Positions 1 to 9,216 of a DNA stretch of 64,000 nt are shown here, one piece after another. A program made the position numbers and the translations under genes. The notes beneath the pieces are model-generated. The model was not told the DNA's origin. It worked only from the letters and a program-made list of their open reading frames with translations, and ran no database searches. Source of the DNA: Hymenobacter psychrotolerans DSM 18569 (lineage in GTDB: Bacteria > Bacteroidota > Bacteroidia > Cytophagales > Hymenobacteraceae). Position 1 is the stretch's first letter. Each line of letters begins with the position of its first letter. The stretch covers positions 248,001 through 312,000 of the forward strand of contig NZ_FRAS01000002.1 of NCBI RefSeq assembly GCF_900142395.1, in the 5' to 3' direction.

Positions 1-24
1 GAAGTCAGAAGTGAGAAGAGAAAG

Positions 25-750
25 TTATTTGCCGACGTTGGCGCCGTCGATAGTTTCCGTGATGAAAGGCTGCGCGGCGGCCAGCACCTGTGCTACCGTC
101 ATAGCTTTATCGAGGCCGTTGGCATCCACTGCGGTGCTATCGGCAAAGGTGCCATTGTTAATCAGGTCGCGGATAAACGCCGCGTGGCGTGCTTCCACCG
201 ACACAATTTTGCCGGCCAGCAGCAGGTAAGTCGGGTCCTGGATGAGGGCGCCGGCTCCGTTGTAGGCTGCTACGCCCAAGTCCTCAAAGGTTTTGGCGGT
301 GTCCAGCACCTGCGTCCGGTTGCCGAAGTTGAGGTTGCCCCATTTCGGAGTGAGAGCCGGAATAGCGCTGGTTGCCGGAATGGCCGCCTTGAAAAAGTCG
401 CGGTGAATAGCCTCGTGCTTGGCAATGGCGGTTAGCGCGGCGCGTTCGGCCGCATCGGGGAAGGCCGTATTGAAGCCGGCATTCGAGATGACCTGCGCGT
501 AGAAGGCTGCTTCCAGCTGCTCCAGAGCATATGCATAGTTCAGTACGCCCACATCGCCGGAGCCCAGGCTCACAGTGCCCGCCGCTGGGTTCGTTGGCTC
601 GTCGTCATCGTCGTTGCAGCCGGAAAGCAGCAGCGTGGTAGCTGCGGCCGTGGCGCCCGCATACATAAAGAACGAGCGGCGCTTGATGGGCACCTGAAGC
701 GGGGTAGCATTTTCGGCCTCTTCGCTGCTGTTTTGGAGGTTTTTAGACAT
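25..750 (-). CDS. Ferritin-like domain lipoprotein
   Basis: The product (241 aa) is a ferritin-like four-helix protein of unknown substrate. The N-terminus has a twin-arginine-like KRRSFF followed by a hydrophobic stretch and a lipobox-like LLSGC, so it is probably exported and lipid-anchored. Two ExxH motifs (KHEAIH and VEARHAAF) plus an earlier Glu-rich helix (EQLEAAFY) fit the metal ligands of the ferritin-like fold. The start at MSKNLQ is preferred over an upstream in-frame Met because it gives a normal export signal. Families like this occur as tandem pairs in Hymenobacter; a partner, if any, would lie left of the window. Function (iron, oxidative or desiccation stress) is inference. Confidence 0.8.
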   Translation of the reverse strand: MSKNLQNSSEEAENATPLQVPIKRRSFFMYAGATAAATTLLLSGCNDDDDEPTNPAAGTVSLGSGDVGVLNYAYALEQLEAAFYAQVISNAGFNTAFPDAAERAALTAIAKHEAIHRDFFKAAIPATSAIPALTPKWGNLNFGNRTQVLDTAKTFEDLGVAAYNGAGALIQDPTYLLLAGKIVSVEARHAAFIRDLINNGTFADSTAVDANGLDKAMTVAQVLAAAQPFITETIDGANVGK

Positions 751-1042
751 GGGATGAAAGATTAGGGTAGAGAAAAGTTCTGGCAAAGGGGTTCCCTTGA
801 GGCCTGTGGAGCCTTTTTTTGGGAAGAGTACTGAACTGACTTGGGGGTATTTGCTGGTGACTTACGTCTTATTCGTTCGGAGTGGATTCCAAAAGCCGTA
901 ATTATGTAATGTCGAGCTTGGAATGTTACTGTTCAGCACAGGCTACAAGGCGCCTATTGGCCGGCGGTACGAGTAGCAGAAAACCGCTTGGCTGGGTGCT
1001 GGGGGCTTTTTTGTGTAGCTTTGGCTAAGCTCCCTCTGCTCT

Positions 1043-2548
1043 ATGCGCTTATTTCTGCTGTGGCTTCTTTTTTTCCTGGCGTGCCATGCGGTGCCACTGC
1101 CGGGCTATGCCCAGCCCGCCCCGAAGCCCGCCGCCGCCGCTACCGACCTGCAGGTAACCCTGGAGCTGGGTGCTACCGCGTTTCCGGTCACCGAATACTT
1201 TACCATTAGCTTCCGGCTACAAGGCGGCCGCCTCGAGCGGTATTCGGCTTTTCCGGATCTGGAGGGCTTCAAAAAGAGCGGCAAATCAAGCACCACCACC
1301 ACGCGCATCGTGGAAGGCCGCACCACCACCGAGTTGATTATCACGCAGCGTTACGCCGCTTATGAGGAGGGCGAGTTTGTGGTGAAGCCCTTTACCATGA
1401 CCGTGAACGGGCAAACCGTGCGCTCGGCCGGGGCTACGCTGGCAGTAGGGCCGGCTCCCGTGGCGGCTACCCCCGGCACCCCGCCCGTAGGGGGCGGGCT
1501 CCAGGGCCTGGGCCTGCTCGACCAACTGTTCGGGAAGCCCAAGCCGCAGGAATACGTAGAGCCGAAGGATAATGCTTTTCTAGCCCTGGTACCCGATAAA
1601 ACCAGCGTATTCGTGGGCGAAGGAGTGCATGTCGGGCTTTATTTCTACCTCACGCCCAACGACCAAGGCCTGTTGGACTTCTACAACTTTGCCGGGCAGC
1701 TGCCCGCCATACTGCGCCAATTGCGGCAGCGCACCGCCTGGGAGGAGCCCTTTGATGAGCAGGAGATTTTGCCGGAGACCGTAACGATGGGCGGCCGGCA
1801 GTTTATTCGGTTTCGGCTCTACGAAGCCCAGTTCTACCCTCTGAACACCGAGCCACTGACCTTTCCGGCGGTAGCGCTGCAGATGGTGAAGTACCGCGTG
1901 GCCAAAAAGCCGGCCGAAGGGCTGGACAACCGCCTGGAAGGCTACAAAACCTACTACACCGCCGCCCGCCGCGTGCAGGTAAAGCCGCTGCCCCCGCACC
2001 CTCTGCGCGACCAGGTGCCCGTGGGTAGCTACCAGCTGCGCGAGGCCATCGACCGGACGGCGTTCCGCACGGGACAGGCATTTACGTACAGTTTCGGGGT
2101 AGAGGGAGAGGGAAATCTGGCGGCGCTAAACGCCCCGGCCGTGCGGCCCCGGCCCGGGCTGGAAGTGTACGGCCCCGATGTGCGGCAGGAACTCACCCGG
2201 CAGGGCGGGCGCGTGGGCGGGCGCAAAGTATTTCAATACCGCTTTGTAGGGCGCAACCCCGGGCCGGTGCCTCTTGACAGCCTGCTGGCCTTGGTGTATT
2301 TCGACCCGGCCACCGGCCGCTACGACACGCTGCACCCGGAGCTGAGCCCGCTGCTGCGCGGCCCCGTGCGCGGTACTGCCGAGTTCCGGGCCCGTCCCGA
2401 TGACCCGTTTTACCAAAAAGTGCTGTTTGATGCTTCCAGCACGATGCAGCCACTGGACACATACCACGATGTGCGCCGCTACGCCAACTATATTCTGGCG
2501 GCGCTGCTGGTGGTAGCTGCCTGGGGCTGGTGGCGGGGCCGTCGGTAG
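1043..2548 (+). CDS. BatD-like protein, orphan
   Basis: The 501-aa product starts with a Sec signal peptide (MRLFLLWLLFFLACHAVPLPGYAQ). Next comes a BatD-type beta-rich domain that includes a segment resembling the usual BatD opening (about residues 30-130: ITQRYAAYEEGEFVVKP), and it ends in one membrane helix (YILAALLVVAAWGWW) with a short basic tail. BatD proteins are periplasmic, membrane-anchored partners of MoxR ATPases and VWA proteins (BatA/BatB) and have been linked to oxygen tolerance. Here neither moxR nor VWA genes are adjacent. The length is on the short side for the family. The next gene, aroC, follows 78 bases later on the same strand but has its own putative -7 element. Confidence 0.75.
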   Translation: MRLFLLWLLFFLACHAVPLPGYAQPAPKPAAAATDLQVTLELGATAFPVTEYFTISFRLQGGRLERYSAFPDLEGFKKSGKSSTTTTRIVEGRTTTELIITQRYAAYEEGEFVVKPFTMTVNGQTVRSAGATLAVGPAPVAATPGTPPVGGGLQGLGLLDQLFGKPKPQEYVEPKDNAFLALVPDKTSVFVGEGVHVGLYFYLTPNDQGLLDFYNFAGQLPAILRQLRQRTAWEEPFDEQEILPETVTMGGRQFIRFRLYEAQFYPLNTEPLTFPAVALQMVKYRVAKKPAEGLDNRLEGYKTYYTAARRVQVKPLPPHPLRDQVPVGSYQLREAIDRTAFRTGQAFTYSFGVEGEGNLAALNAPAVRPRPGLEVYGPDVRQELTRQGGRVGGRKVFQYRFVGRNPGPVPLDSLLALVYFDPATGRYDTLHPELSPLLRGPVRGTAEFRARPDDPFYQKVLFDASSTMQPLDTYHDVRRYANYILAALLVVAAWGWWRGRR

Positions 2549-2585
2549 AGCCGTCGCGGGCGAGGTAGAAGCGCTACTTCGCCGT

Positions 2586-2593
2586 TACCTTTG
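2586..2593 (+). promoter_or_regulatory. Putative -7 element (TACCTTTG) upstream of aroC
   Basis: TACCTTTG matches the Bacteroidota TAnnTTTG -7 consensus and lies 33 bases before the aroC ATG. I see no good TTG at the -33 position, so the call rests on the -7 match and its placement only. Confidence 0.4.
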
Positions 2594-2626
2594 CCGCCTT
2601 TCCCTGGCTTTTGACCTACTCATCCT

Positions 2627-3715
2627 ATGAATACTTTCGGCACGCTGTTTCGGATTACTACGTTTGGCGAGTCGCACGGGCCCGGGATTGGGGTGGTGAT
2701 AGATGGCTGCCCGGCCGGGCTGGCCGTAGTTGAAGCCGACATTCAGGCGGCCTTGGATCGGCGCCGGCCCGGGCAAAGCGACCTGACTACGCCCCGCAAG
2801 GAAGCCGACCGGGTCGAAATTCAGTCCGGCATTTTCCAGGGCCAGACCACGGGCACGCCCATCAGCCTCTACATCCGCAACCAGGACCAGGCCAGCCACG
2901 ACTACTCCCACATCGAGCACGCCTACCGCCCCTCGCACGCTGACTACACTTACGACCAGAAGTACGGCCGGCGCGACTACCGGGGCGGCGGCCGCAGCTC
3001 GGCCCGCGAAACAGCCGCCCGCGTGGCCGCCGGCGCCGTTGCACAGCAGCTACTCACGCAGCACGGTATCCGGGTGCAGAGCTACGTGTCGCAGGTGGGC
3101 GCGGTGGCGGTGCCAGTCGGGTACGAGCAGCTGGATCTGGGCCTCATCGACTCGAACCCGGTGCGCTGCCCGCATCCCGAAACCGCCGACCGAATGGCTG
3201 CCCTGATCCGCCAGACCCGGGACCGGCACGACACAGTGGGCGGCCTCGTGACGGGCGTAGTAACCGGTGTTCCGTCCGGCCTTGGCGAGCCGGTATTCGA
3301 CAAGCTGCACGCTGAGCTGGGCCGCGCCATGCTGGGCATCAATGCCGTGAAGGGCTTCGAGTATGGCTCAGGCTTCGCCGGCACGCTGCTTTTCGGCTCC
3401 GAGCACAACGACCAGTTCTATACCAATGACACCGGTCAGGTGCGTACCCGCACCAACCACAGCGGCGGTATTCAGGGTGGCATCTCCAACGGGCAGGATA
3501 TCTACTTTCGGGTGGCGTTCAAGCCGGTGGCCACCATACTGCAGCCTCAAGCCACCATCAACGACCAGGGTGAGGAAATAACGCTGGCCGGCCGCGGCCG
3601 CCACGACCCCTGCGTGCTGCCCCGCGCCGTGCCCATCGTAGATGCCATGGCCCAACTGGTGCTGGCCGATATGCTGCTGCGCGCGCGCACCAACCGCGCA
3701 GAGTGGGCCGGATAG
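2627..3715 (+). CDS. aroC: Chorismate synthase
   Basis: The product (362 aa) converts 5-enolpyruvylshikimate-3-phosphate to chorismate, the last common step of aromatic amino acid synthesis, using reduced FMN. The family signature is clear: GESHG at residues 14-18, the central [17 protein letters not shown] block, and the C-terminal [18 protein letters not shown] block. Length is normal for bacterial AroC. It sits alone, without other shikimate genes, between the BatD-like gene and an Fe-S scaffold gene on the same strand. No anomalies are visible. Confidence 0.98.
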   Translation: MNTFGTLFRITTFGESHGPGIGVVIDGCPAGLAVVEADIQAALDRRRPGQSDLTTPRKEADRVEIQSGIFQGQTTGTPISLYIRNQDQASHDYSHIEHAYRPSHADYTYDQKYGRRDYRGGGRSSARETAARVAAGAVAQQLLTQHGIRVQSYVSQVGAVAVPVGYEQLDLGLIDSNPVRCPHPETADRMAALIRQTRDRHDTVGGLVTGVVTGVPSGLGEPVFDKLHAELGRAMLGINAVKGFEYGSGFAGTLLFGSEHNDQFYTNDTGQVRTRTNHSGGIQGGISNGQDIYFRVAFKPVATILQPQATINDQGEEITLAGRGRHDPCVLPRAVPIVDAMAQLVLADMLLRARTNRAEWAG

Positions 3716-3808
3716 CACTATCCGGCGCCAGACTTTGTTGTGTACGCTGAAGGAGCTGAAGTCCGGCTGTCTTGCTTCGTGCAGAGCAGGAGTACTGTTA
3801 TACTTCGC

Positions 3809-3816
3809 TACCTTTG
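3809..3816 (+). promoter_or_regulatory. Putative -7 element (TACCTTTG) upstream of the Nfu-type gene
   Basis: TACCTTTG fits the Bacteroidota -7 consensus. It lies 86 bases upstream of the preferred ATG at 3903 and would give a leader of about 80 bases. There is no TTG at ideal spacing. Confidence 0.4.
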
Positions 3817-3902
3817 TAACTATTGCCGCACTGCGCGGTTTTACGTGTCAGGCCGACTGAAAGCGGCCGACTTTCTCCCGCTTGTCTCCAAGTCTTTCAA
3901 AC

Positions 3903-4535
3903 ATGGCTGAACAACTCACTGCCCCCGCCGGCCCGGTTTCTATCTATGCCGAAGCCTCGCCCAACCCCGAATCCATGAAGTTCGTGCTGAACGCCCAGCT
4001 GCTGGCTGACGGTGTGAGCGTGGACTATCCCAACCTGGAAGCTGCCGCCAATTCGCCGCTGGCCCAGGAACTCTTCAACTTCGATTATGTGGGCCGCGTG
4101 TTCATCGCCCAGAACTTCGTAACCATCACCAAAACGTCCGAGCATCAGTGGGCCCAGCTTATTCCGGAGCTGCGCACCTTCCTGAAGTCGTACGTGGAGG
4201 CCAGCGGCCCCATCTTCACCGTCGATCCGGCGGCTGAGCAGCGCGCCGCCCAGCAAGCTGCCGCCACCGGCGACAACTCGGAAGCCGACCAGCAGACCAG
4301 CCAGAAAATCATCGACCTGCTCGACAACTACGTGCGTCCCGCCGTGGAGCAGGATGGTGGCAATATCACCTTCAAAAGCTACCAGGACGGCATCGTGACC
4401 GTGAACCTGCAGGGTTCGTGCTCCGGCTGCCCCTCGGCTACCGTTACGCTGAAATCGGGCATCGAAAACCTGCTCAAGCGTATGGTGCCGGAAGTGAAAG
4501 AGGTAGTGGCCGAAGGCGTTACAGCTTCGTTCTAA
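3903..4535 (+). CDS. NifU/Nfu-family Fe-S cluster scaffold
   Basis: This 210-aa protein has an N-terminal Nfu/NifU-N domain (about residues 10-95, beginning EASPNPESMKFVLN) and a C-terminal NifU domain (about 120-205). The C-terminal domain carries the cluster-binding CxxC, seen as GSCSGCPSA with Cys173 and Cys176. Such proteins assemble or carry 4Fe-4S clusters for delivery to apo-enzymes in the cytoplasm. The ATG at 3903 is chosen over an in-frame TTG at 3882, because MAEQL leads straight into the conserved domain. It is transcribed convergently with secDF; two hairpins lie between them. Confidence 0.93.
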   Translation: MAEQLTAPAGPVSIYAEASPNPESMKFVLNAQLLADGVSVDYPNLEAAANSPLAQELFNFDYVGRVFIAQNFVTITKTSEHQWAQLIPELRTFLKSYVEASGPIFTVDPAAEQRAAQQAAATGDNSEADQQTSQKIIDLLDNYVRPAVEQDGGNITFKSYQDGIVTVNLQGSCSGCPSATVTLKSGIENLLKRMVPEVKEVVAEGVTASF

Positions 4536-4556
4536 GCCTGCTTTCAGGCCGTAAGC

Positions 4557-4588
4557 AAAAAGCCCTGGCTACACAGCCAGGGCTTTTT
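4557..4588 (+). terminator. Intrinsic terminator after the Nfu-type gene
   Basis: Perfect 10-bp arms (AGCCCTGGCT / AGCCAGGGCT) surround a four-base loop and are flanked by A and T runs. The hairpin starts 22 bases after the stop codon and could act in both directions. Confidence 0.85.
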
Positions 4589-4672
4589 CTATGCTCTTAC
4601 AGAGTAGGAGCGCCATTGCGTAAAAGCGGCAGGTGCTCTGGAGTGGCTGTTTATCTGACGACAGAAGCAACA

Positions 4673-4702
4673 AAAAAGCCCGACCAGAAGGCCGGGCTTT
4701 TT
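4673..4702 (-). terminator. Intrinsic terminator after secDF
   Basis: A GC-rich stem (AAGCCCG / CGGGCTT) is flanked by A and T runs. It is located about 45 bases beyond the secDF stop on the minus strand. Confidence 0.8.
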
Positions 4703-4744
4703 GGCGGAAGAATCAGCGGAAGCCGATTCCTGCCGAAATACGCT

Positions 4745-7700
4745 TTACATGTTGGCTGTCGACAGCTTGGGCGCGTCGTCGTCGTGGATGTGCGTCGACA
4801 TGTCGGTGCCGCGCAGCTTGGCGTCTTTGCGGCCGTAGGTGTCGAGGATGATAGGCGTGGCAATGAACAGCGACGAGTACGTGCCGAGCACGATACCTAC
4901 CAGCATAGCAAACGAGAAGGAGCGGAGCGTTTCACCCCCGAAGATGTAGAGCACCAGCACCACCAGGAACACCGTGGTGGAGGTGATAATCGTACGGGAG
5001 AACGTGCTGTTCAGGGCCGGGTTGGCCACCTGCGCAAACGTCAGCTTGGGGTTCTCGTGCATGTATTCCCGGATTCGGTCGAAGATTACCACCGTATCGT
5101 TCATCGAGAAGCCCAGCACGGTCAGCACGGCGGCCACGAAAATCTGGTCCATTTCGTAGTTCAGGCCGAACAGGCGCGCAATCGGGTAGCAGGCAATTAC
5201 TAGCAGCACGTCGTGGAACAAGGAAACCACGGCTGCCAGCGAGAACTGCCACTTTTCGAAGCGGAACAGTACGTAGATGAAGATACCGAGCAGCGTCAGG
5301 CCCAGGCTCAGCACCGAGGTGCGCTTGATATCGTCGGCAATGGTAGCGCCTACTTTCGAGGTAGACTTGATGACGGGAGCATCGGCGGCGAAGTCGCGCT
5401 TCAGCTCATCCATCATCACCGCTTCTACCTTCTTGTCGGCCGCTACCGTTTCGTCGTCGGCCAAAAAGCCGGTCGTGATGCGCAGGCGGTTAGGCGAGCC
5501 GAAGGTTTTCACCTCCGTGCCGGCGCCCTGGAAAGCCCGCTCTACCAGCGCGTCGTGCACCGTAGAAGCTTCCATCGACTTGTTGAAGTCTACGATATAG
5601 GCCCGGCCGCCGCGAAAGTCAACGCCCAGGTTGGGGCCGCCCTGCACCGCCATCAGCACAAAGCCCGTCACAATGAACACCGTGGACAATGCGTAGGCAA
5701 TCTTGCGCTTGCCCACGATATCGAAGTTGGGGCTCTTGAACAGCTGACGCGAAAGGAAGGTCGAGAAGGTGATTTTGCTCGTCTCCTTGCCTTTCACCAG
5801 CCACTCGATGATGAGGCGAGAAATGAATACGGCCGACAGGAACGAGGTGAAAATACCGATGAGCAGCGTCACGGCGAAGTTCTGCACCGGACCCGTACCG
5901 AAGATGAACAGCGTCAGGGCGATGATGAGCGTGGTGGCGTTGGAGTCGAAGATGGCCGAGAAAGCGCGCGAGTATCCTTTGTTGATGGCGTCGTGCAGGC
6001 CCAGACCGTGGTCCAGCTCTTCCCGGATCCGTTCGAAGATCAGTACGTTGGCATCCACGGACGAGGCGAATACCAGAATCAGACCCGCAATACCGGGCAG
6101 CGTGAGGGCGAAGGAAAACTGAGCGAGTACGCCCAGAATCAGGAACATGTTGAACAGCAGGGCAGCATCGGCTACCAGGCCAGCGCGGCCGTAGTACACG
6201 GCCATGAACACCATGATGATAACCAGACCCGCCAGCGACGAGTACAGACCCTGGTCGATAGCCTCCTGACCCAGCGACGGACCTACCACGGCTTCTTCCA
6301 CGATGCGCGTGGGAGCAGGCAGCTTACCGGCTTTCAGTACGTTGGAAAGGTCCTGGGCTTCTTCGATGGAGAAGCTGCCCGAAATGCTGGTGTTGCCGCC
6401 GGCAATTTCCGACTGCACCACCGGATCAGAGTACACATAGTCATCGAGCACGATACCTACCTGGCGGCCGATGTTGGCGCCGGTCAGTTTCTGCCATTTC
6501 TTGGCACCCGAGGGGTTCATGGCCATGCTCACTTCGGGGCGGCCGCTCTGGTCGTAGTCCTGGCGGGCATCGGCTACTACTTCGCCACCCAGCGGAGCCT
6601 CCGCGCCGGGAGCCTTGCGGATAGCCGTCAGCTTCAGGTATTCCTGGCGCTCAATGGTTTCCGGCTTCACGTTCCACAGGAACGTCAGGTTGGGGGGCAG
6701 AATAGCGCGGGCCTCATCCGAGCGCAGAATGGCGTTCATGCGGGCCGTGTCGCGCACGTTTACGCCCAGCTGGCCGGGAATCGGCATGGTAAACAGGCGG
6801 GCCAGTACCGAGCCCTGCTGCGTAGTAGCCGAATCGGTTTTGGCCGCGGCCGTAGCATTCTTTTTGGCCAGCTGGCTGGCCAGCGAAGTAGAGTCGCCGG
6901 CGGTGGCAGTAGAGTCGGTGGCAGCGGCACCAGCCGGAGTAGCCGTGGCGGCTGTGGTGGTTTTCTCTTTCGCAATCAGCGCCTGATCAAGCTGCTGCAA
7001 GTAGGGGCCGAACTCATCCTGACGCCATACTTCCCAGAACTCCAGCTTGGCCTGGCCCTGCAGCAGCTTGCGCACGCGGTCCGGGTTGTCTACGCCGGGC
7101 AGTTCCACCTGAATGCGGCCCGTGCCTTTCACCCGCTGAATGCTGGGCTGGCTGGTGCCGAACTTGTCGATACGGGTACGCAGGATATTGAAAGAGCGGT
7201 CGATGGCTTCTTCCACTTCCTTGTCGATGGCGCCGATTACCTTGTCGTTGGTCGAGTTGATGTCGATGCCGCGGCTCTTGTTGGTGGTGTTGGCGAAGAT
7301 GCGGGCCAGGTTGTCGCCGGGGGCTACGGTCTGGTACGCCTGCGCAAACAGCGTGGTGAACGGAGTCGACGGGTTGGTCTTCTGAGCCGCTTGCGCCTGC
7401 TCCAGTGCCTGGTTGAACTTCACGTCCTTGGAGTTGCCGCTCATGGCGCGCACAATCTCCACCGGCGACACTTCCAGCGTCACGTGCATGCCGCCTTTCA
7501 GGTCAAGGCCCAGGCCCAGCTCCGAAGCGCGCACGTCGCGGTAGGTGTAGTCAACCCCCAGAATGCTGGTAACCGGCGCGCGCCATACCGAATCGAGGTA
7601 GTGCTGGCGCTGCTTCTGGTTTACCTTGCCGTTGACGGTGGCATAGGTTACGGCATCATCCTGCACGCGCCGCGAGATGAACGTGAAGGTCAGAAAGTAA

Positions 7701-7756
7701 ATACAAAGGGCCGACACGATAATGGTCAACCCAATGATGAGTCCTTTATTACGCAT
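4745..7756 (-). CDS. secDF: Fused protein translocase subunit SecDF
   Basis: A single 1003-aa polypeptide carries both SecD and SecF, as is usual in Bacteroidota. It drives late steps of Sec export across the inner membrane using the proton gradient. The SecD half has an N-terminal membrane helix, the conserved DLKGGMHV, a large periplasmic region with an Ala/Thr-rich insert (about residues 260-310), and FASSVDANVLIFERIREEL in the membrane part. The SecF half begins near residue 640, with GVDFRGGRAYIVDF and FSMNDTVVIFDRIREYM. The start at MRNKGLIIG gives a short cytoplasmic N-terminus. No yajC is adjacent. An upstream small gene lies on the same strand about 140 bases away. Confidence 0.97.
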   Translation of the reverse strand: MRNKGLIIGLTIIVSALCIYFLTFTFISRRVQDDAVTYATVNGKVNQKQRQHYLDSVWRAPVTSILGVDYTYRDVRASELGLGLDLKGGMHVTLEVSPVEIVRAMSGNSKDVKFNQALEQAQAAQKTNPSTPFTTLFAQAYQTVAPGDNLARIFANTTNKSRGIDINSTNDKVIGAIDKEVEEAIDRSFNILRTRIDKFGTSQPSIQRVKGTGRIQVELPGVDNPDRVRKLLQGQAKLEFWEVWRQDEFGPYLQQLDQALIAKEKTTTAATATPAGAAATDSTATAGDSTSLASQLAKKNATAAAKTDSATTQQGSVLARLFTMPIPGQLGVNVRDTARMNAILRSDEARAILPPNLTFLWNVKPETIERQEYLKLTAIRKAPGAEAPLGGEVVADARQDYDQSGRPEVSMAMNPSGAKKWQKLTGANIGRQVGIVLDDYVYSDPVVQSEIAGGNTSISGSFSIEEAQDLSNVLKAGKLPAPTRIVEEAVVGPSLGQEAIDQGLYSSLAGLVIIMVFMAVYYGRAGLVADAALLFNMFLILGVLAQFSFALTLPGIAGLILVFASSVDANVLIFERIREELDHGLGLHDAINKGYSRAFSAIFDSNATTLIIALTLFIFGTGPVQNFAVTLLIGIFTSFLSAVFISRLIIEWLVKGKETSKITFSTFLSRQLFKSPNFDIVGKRKIAYALSTVFIVTGFVLMAVQGGPNLGVDFRGGRAYIVDFNKSMEASTVHDALVERAFQGAGTEVKTFGSPNRLRITTGFLADDETVAADKKVEAVMMDELKRDFAADAPVIKSTSKVGATIADDIKRTSVLSLGLTLLGIFIYVLFRFEKWQFSLAAVVSLFHDVLLVIACYPIARLFGLNYEMDQIFVAAVLTVLGFSMNDTVVIFDRIREYMHENPKLTFAQVANPALNSTFSRTIITSTTVFLVVLVLYIFGGETLRSFSFAMLVGIVLGTYSSLFIATPIILDTYGRKDAKLRGTDMSTHIHDDDAPKLSTANM

Positions 7757-7897
7757 TGAAAAAAGTAAAAGAATGAAGCTTGGAAAGGAAGCCCGACAAG
7801 GGCGGATGGCGGCGAGAATGCGCTACATCGGCCTTGGCAGGATCGGCAGTGGGCTGGCGGGCTGCAAAGCCACGCGCTGCCGCCCGGCGGGGCGGCG

Positions 7898-8269
7898 CTA
7901 GGGAGCCTGCGGCGACAAAGCCGCCACCAGCAGCCGGGCCCGGTACACCGTAGCCGGCCGAATGCCCACTAACGGGCGCGGAACGGTCAGCGTCCGGCGA
8001 ATGGCCGGCAGCCAGCTGTGCGGAGCCGGCCAGGGCAGCCACGCCTCTACCTCGGGTGCCACGTGCAGCACCAGCGGGCCCGTAGCTTCCAGCGTCACTT
8101 TTTGCTTCACTACCGCCGCGCGGGCTGGCAGACCAATGCGCGTGGTTTTGCCGGCCGGCACCCGGAAGGTGGCTACGGCCTGGTGGTTCAGCGACACTAC
8201 AAACAGCACAGTGGCTGTGAGTAGCGCGAAACGCACGCGGGACAAAAACTGGGCGAAGGGCAGAAGCAT
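7898..8269 (-). CDS. Small membrane-anchored protein of unknown function
   Basis: I do not recognise this 123-aa product. The chosen start, MLPFAQFLSRVRF, gives a short basic N-terminus and one hydrophobic helix (about residues 13-28), then a probably extracytoplasmic domain rich in Val, Pro and Ala. A longer reading from 8389 exists, but it would run through the udk terminator. A well-spaced promoter lies directly upstream of the chosen start, which supports both the gene and the start. It sits between udk and secDF on the same strand. A role in the envelope is only inferred from topology. Confidence 0.55.
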   Translation of the reverse strand: MLLPFAQFLSRVRFALLTATVLFVVSLNHQAVATFRVPAGKTTRIGLPARAAVVKQKVTLEATGPLVLHVAPEVEAWLPWPAPHSWLPAIRRTLTVPRPLVGIRPATVYRARLLVAALSPQAP

Positions 8270-8286
8270 TGGCAACCTGAGAGCTA

Positions 8287-8317
8287 CAAATATAGCCAAA
8301 CCCACCCGCCAAGGCAA
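8287..8317 (-). promoter_or_regulatory. Bacteroidota-type promoter (TTG-N20-TATATTTG)
   Basis: On the minus strand, TTG (8317-8315) and TATATTTG (8294-8287) are separated by 20 bases. This is an exact match to the TTG-N17-23-TAnnTTTG consensus. The element ends 17 bases before the ATG of the small gene at 8269, predicting a very short leader of about 10 bases. Confidence 0.7.
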
Positions 8318-8357
8318 CGTATAAAGCCGGCTTCTGGCCTGCCCCAACGGATAAAAC

Positions 8358-8400
8358 AGCAAAAAAGCGTGTTGCCGTACCGGCAACACGCTTTTTTGCT
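8358..8400 (-). terminator. Intrinsic terminator after udk
   Basis: Perfect 20-bp arms surround a TAC loop, with A and T runs at the arm ends. It lies 20 bases beyond the udk stop on the minus strand. Confidence 0.9.
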
Positions 8401-8419
8401 GAACTCGGAGCCGCAGTAC

Positions 8420-9055
8420 TTAGAGCACCTGTTTGCTGGCGGCTACTTTGCTTCTGAGGAAGGAAACCAGCACATCCAACGCCCGGTCGAAGTGGTGGTT
8501 GTTGGGGATGATGATGTCCGCGTCGTTTTTGTAGGGCTTAATATACTTGTCGTAGGTGGGCGCCACGTGGTTGACGTAGCGGTACAGCACGTCCTCCAGG
8601 TCGTAGCCCCGTTCGTCCCGGTCGCGCACAATGCGGCGCAGCACCTTCACGTGCTCCTGAGCATCGATAAACACCTTCAGATCAAGCAGGCGGGCTACTT
8701 CTTCAAAGTGAAACACGAAGATGCCTTCCACCACCACAATAGGGGCAGGGCGAAATACCAGTTCAGTTGGGGCTGCCAACGTGTTGTTGAACGTGTACTC
8801 CGGCCGGCGCACTTCCTGGCCCCGGCTGATGCTGAGCACATCGGCCGCGTACGCAGCCGAGTCAATGGAAGTCGGCAGGTCGAAATGCGTGACACCCTGC
8901 GCATCCACGAACTGGTTTTCGCGTGGGTGGTAGTAGTTGTCCTGCGAAATCAGGCAGATTTCTTCTTCGGAAAACGAAGCCAGCAGCCGGCGCAGAAAAG
9001 TGGTTTTGCCGGAGGCGCTGCCGCCCGTGATACCGACAATGAAAGGATGTTGCAT
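8420..9055 (-). CDS. udk: Uridine kinase
   Basis: The product (211 aa) phosphorylates uridine and cytidine to UMP and CMP in pyrimidine salvage. The P-loop is GITGGSASGKTTF near the N-terminus, followed by ISQDNYY and the VVEGIFVF strand typical of the PRK/uridine kinase fold. The RIVRDRDERGYDLEDVL segment matches the lid region. The start at MQHPFIVGITGG is preferred over an upstream Met because it places the P-loop at the usual distance. Length is normal. A strong hairpin terminator follows. Confidence 0.95.
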   Translation of the reverse strand: MQHPFIVGITGGSASGKTTFLRRLLASFSEEEICLISQDNYYHPRENQFVDAQGVTHFDLPTSIDSAAYAADVLSISRGQEVRRPEYTFNNTLAAPTELVFRPAPIVVVEGIFVFHFEEVARLLDLKVFIDAQEHVKVLRRIVRDRDERGYDLEDVLYRYVNHVAPTYDKYIKPYKNDADIIIPNNHHFDRALDVLVSFLRSKVAASKQVL

Positions 9056-9216
9056 GGTGTGGAAAAACGGCCCGTACCGGCAGGGCCAACCCTGCAAAAG
9101 TAATAAATTGGGGTGATGAGGGAGGCAGATGCCCGCAGAATAGCCGTGCTAGGGGTAGTAGAGTCTTTGTTTTATTCTGCCTGGGCTTGGTTTCAGTCAA
9201 TGGCGCTTCTTGCAGC

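Noticed and set aside
5213..7759. 848-codon open frame on the plus strand opposite secDF
   Set aside because: It is antisense to a perfectly conserved gene; long antisense frames are common in high-GC DNA with strong third-position bias. The translation has no recognisable domain.
8359..8399. Extension of the small protein at 7898 up to 8389
   Set aside because: It would translate through the udk terminator hairpin and past the well-placed promoter at 8287-8317.
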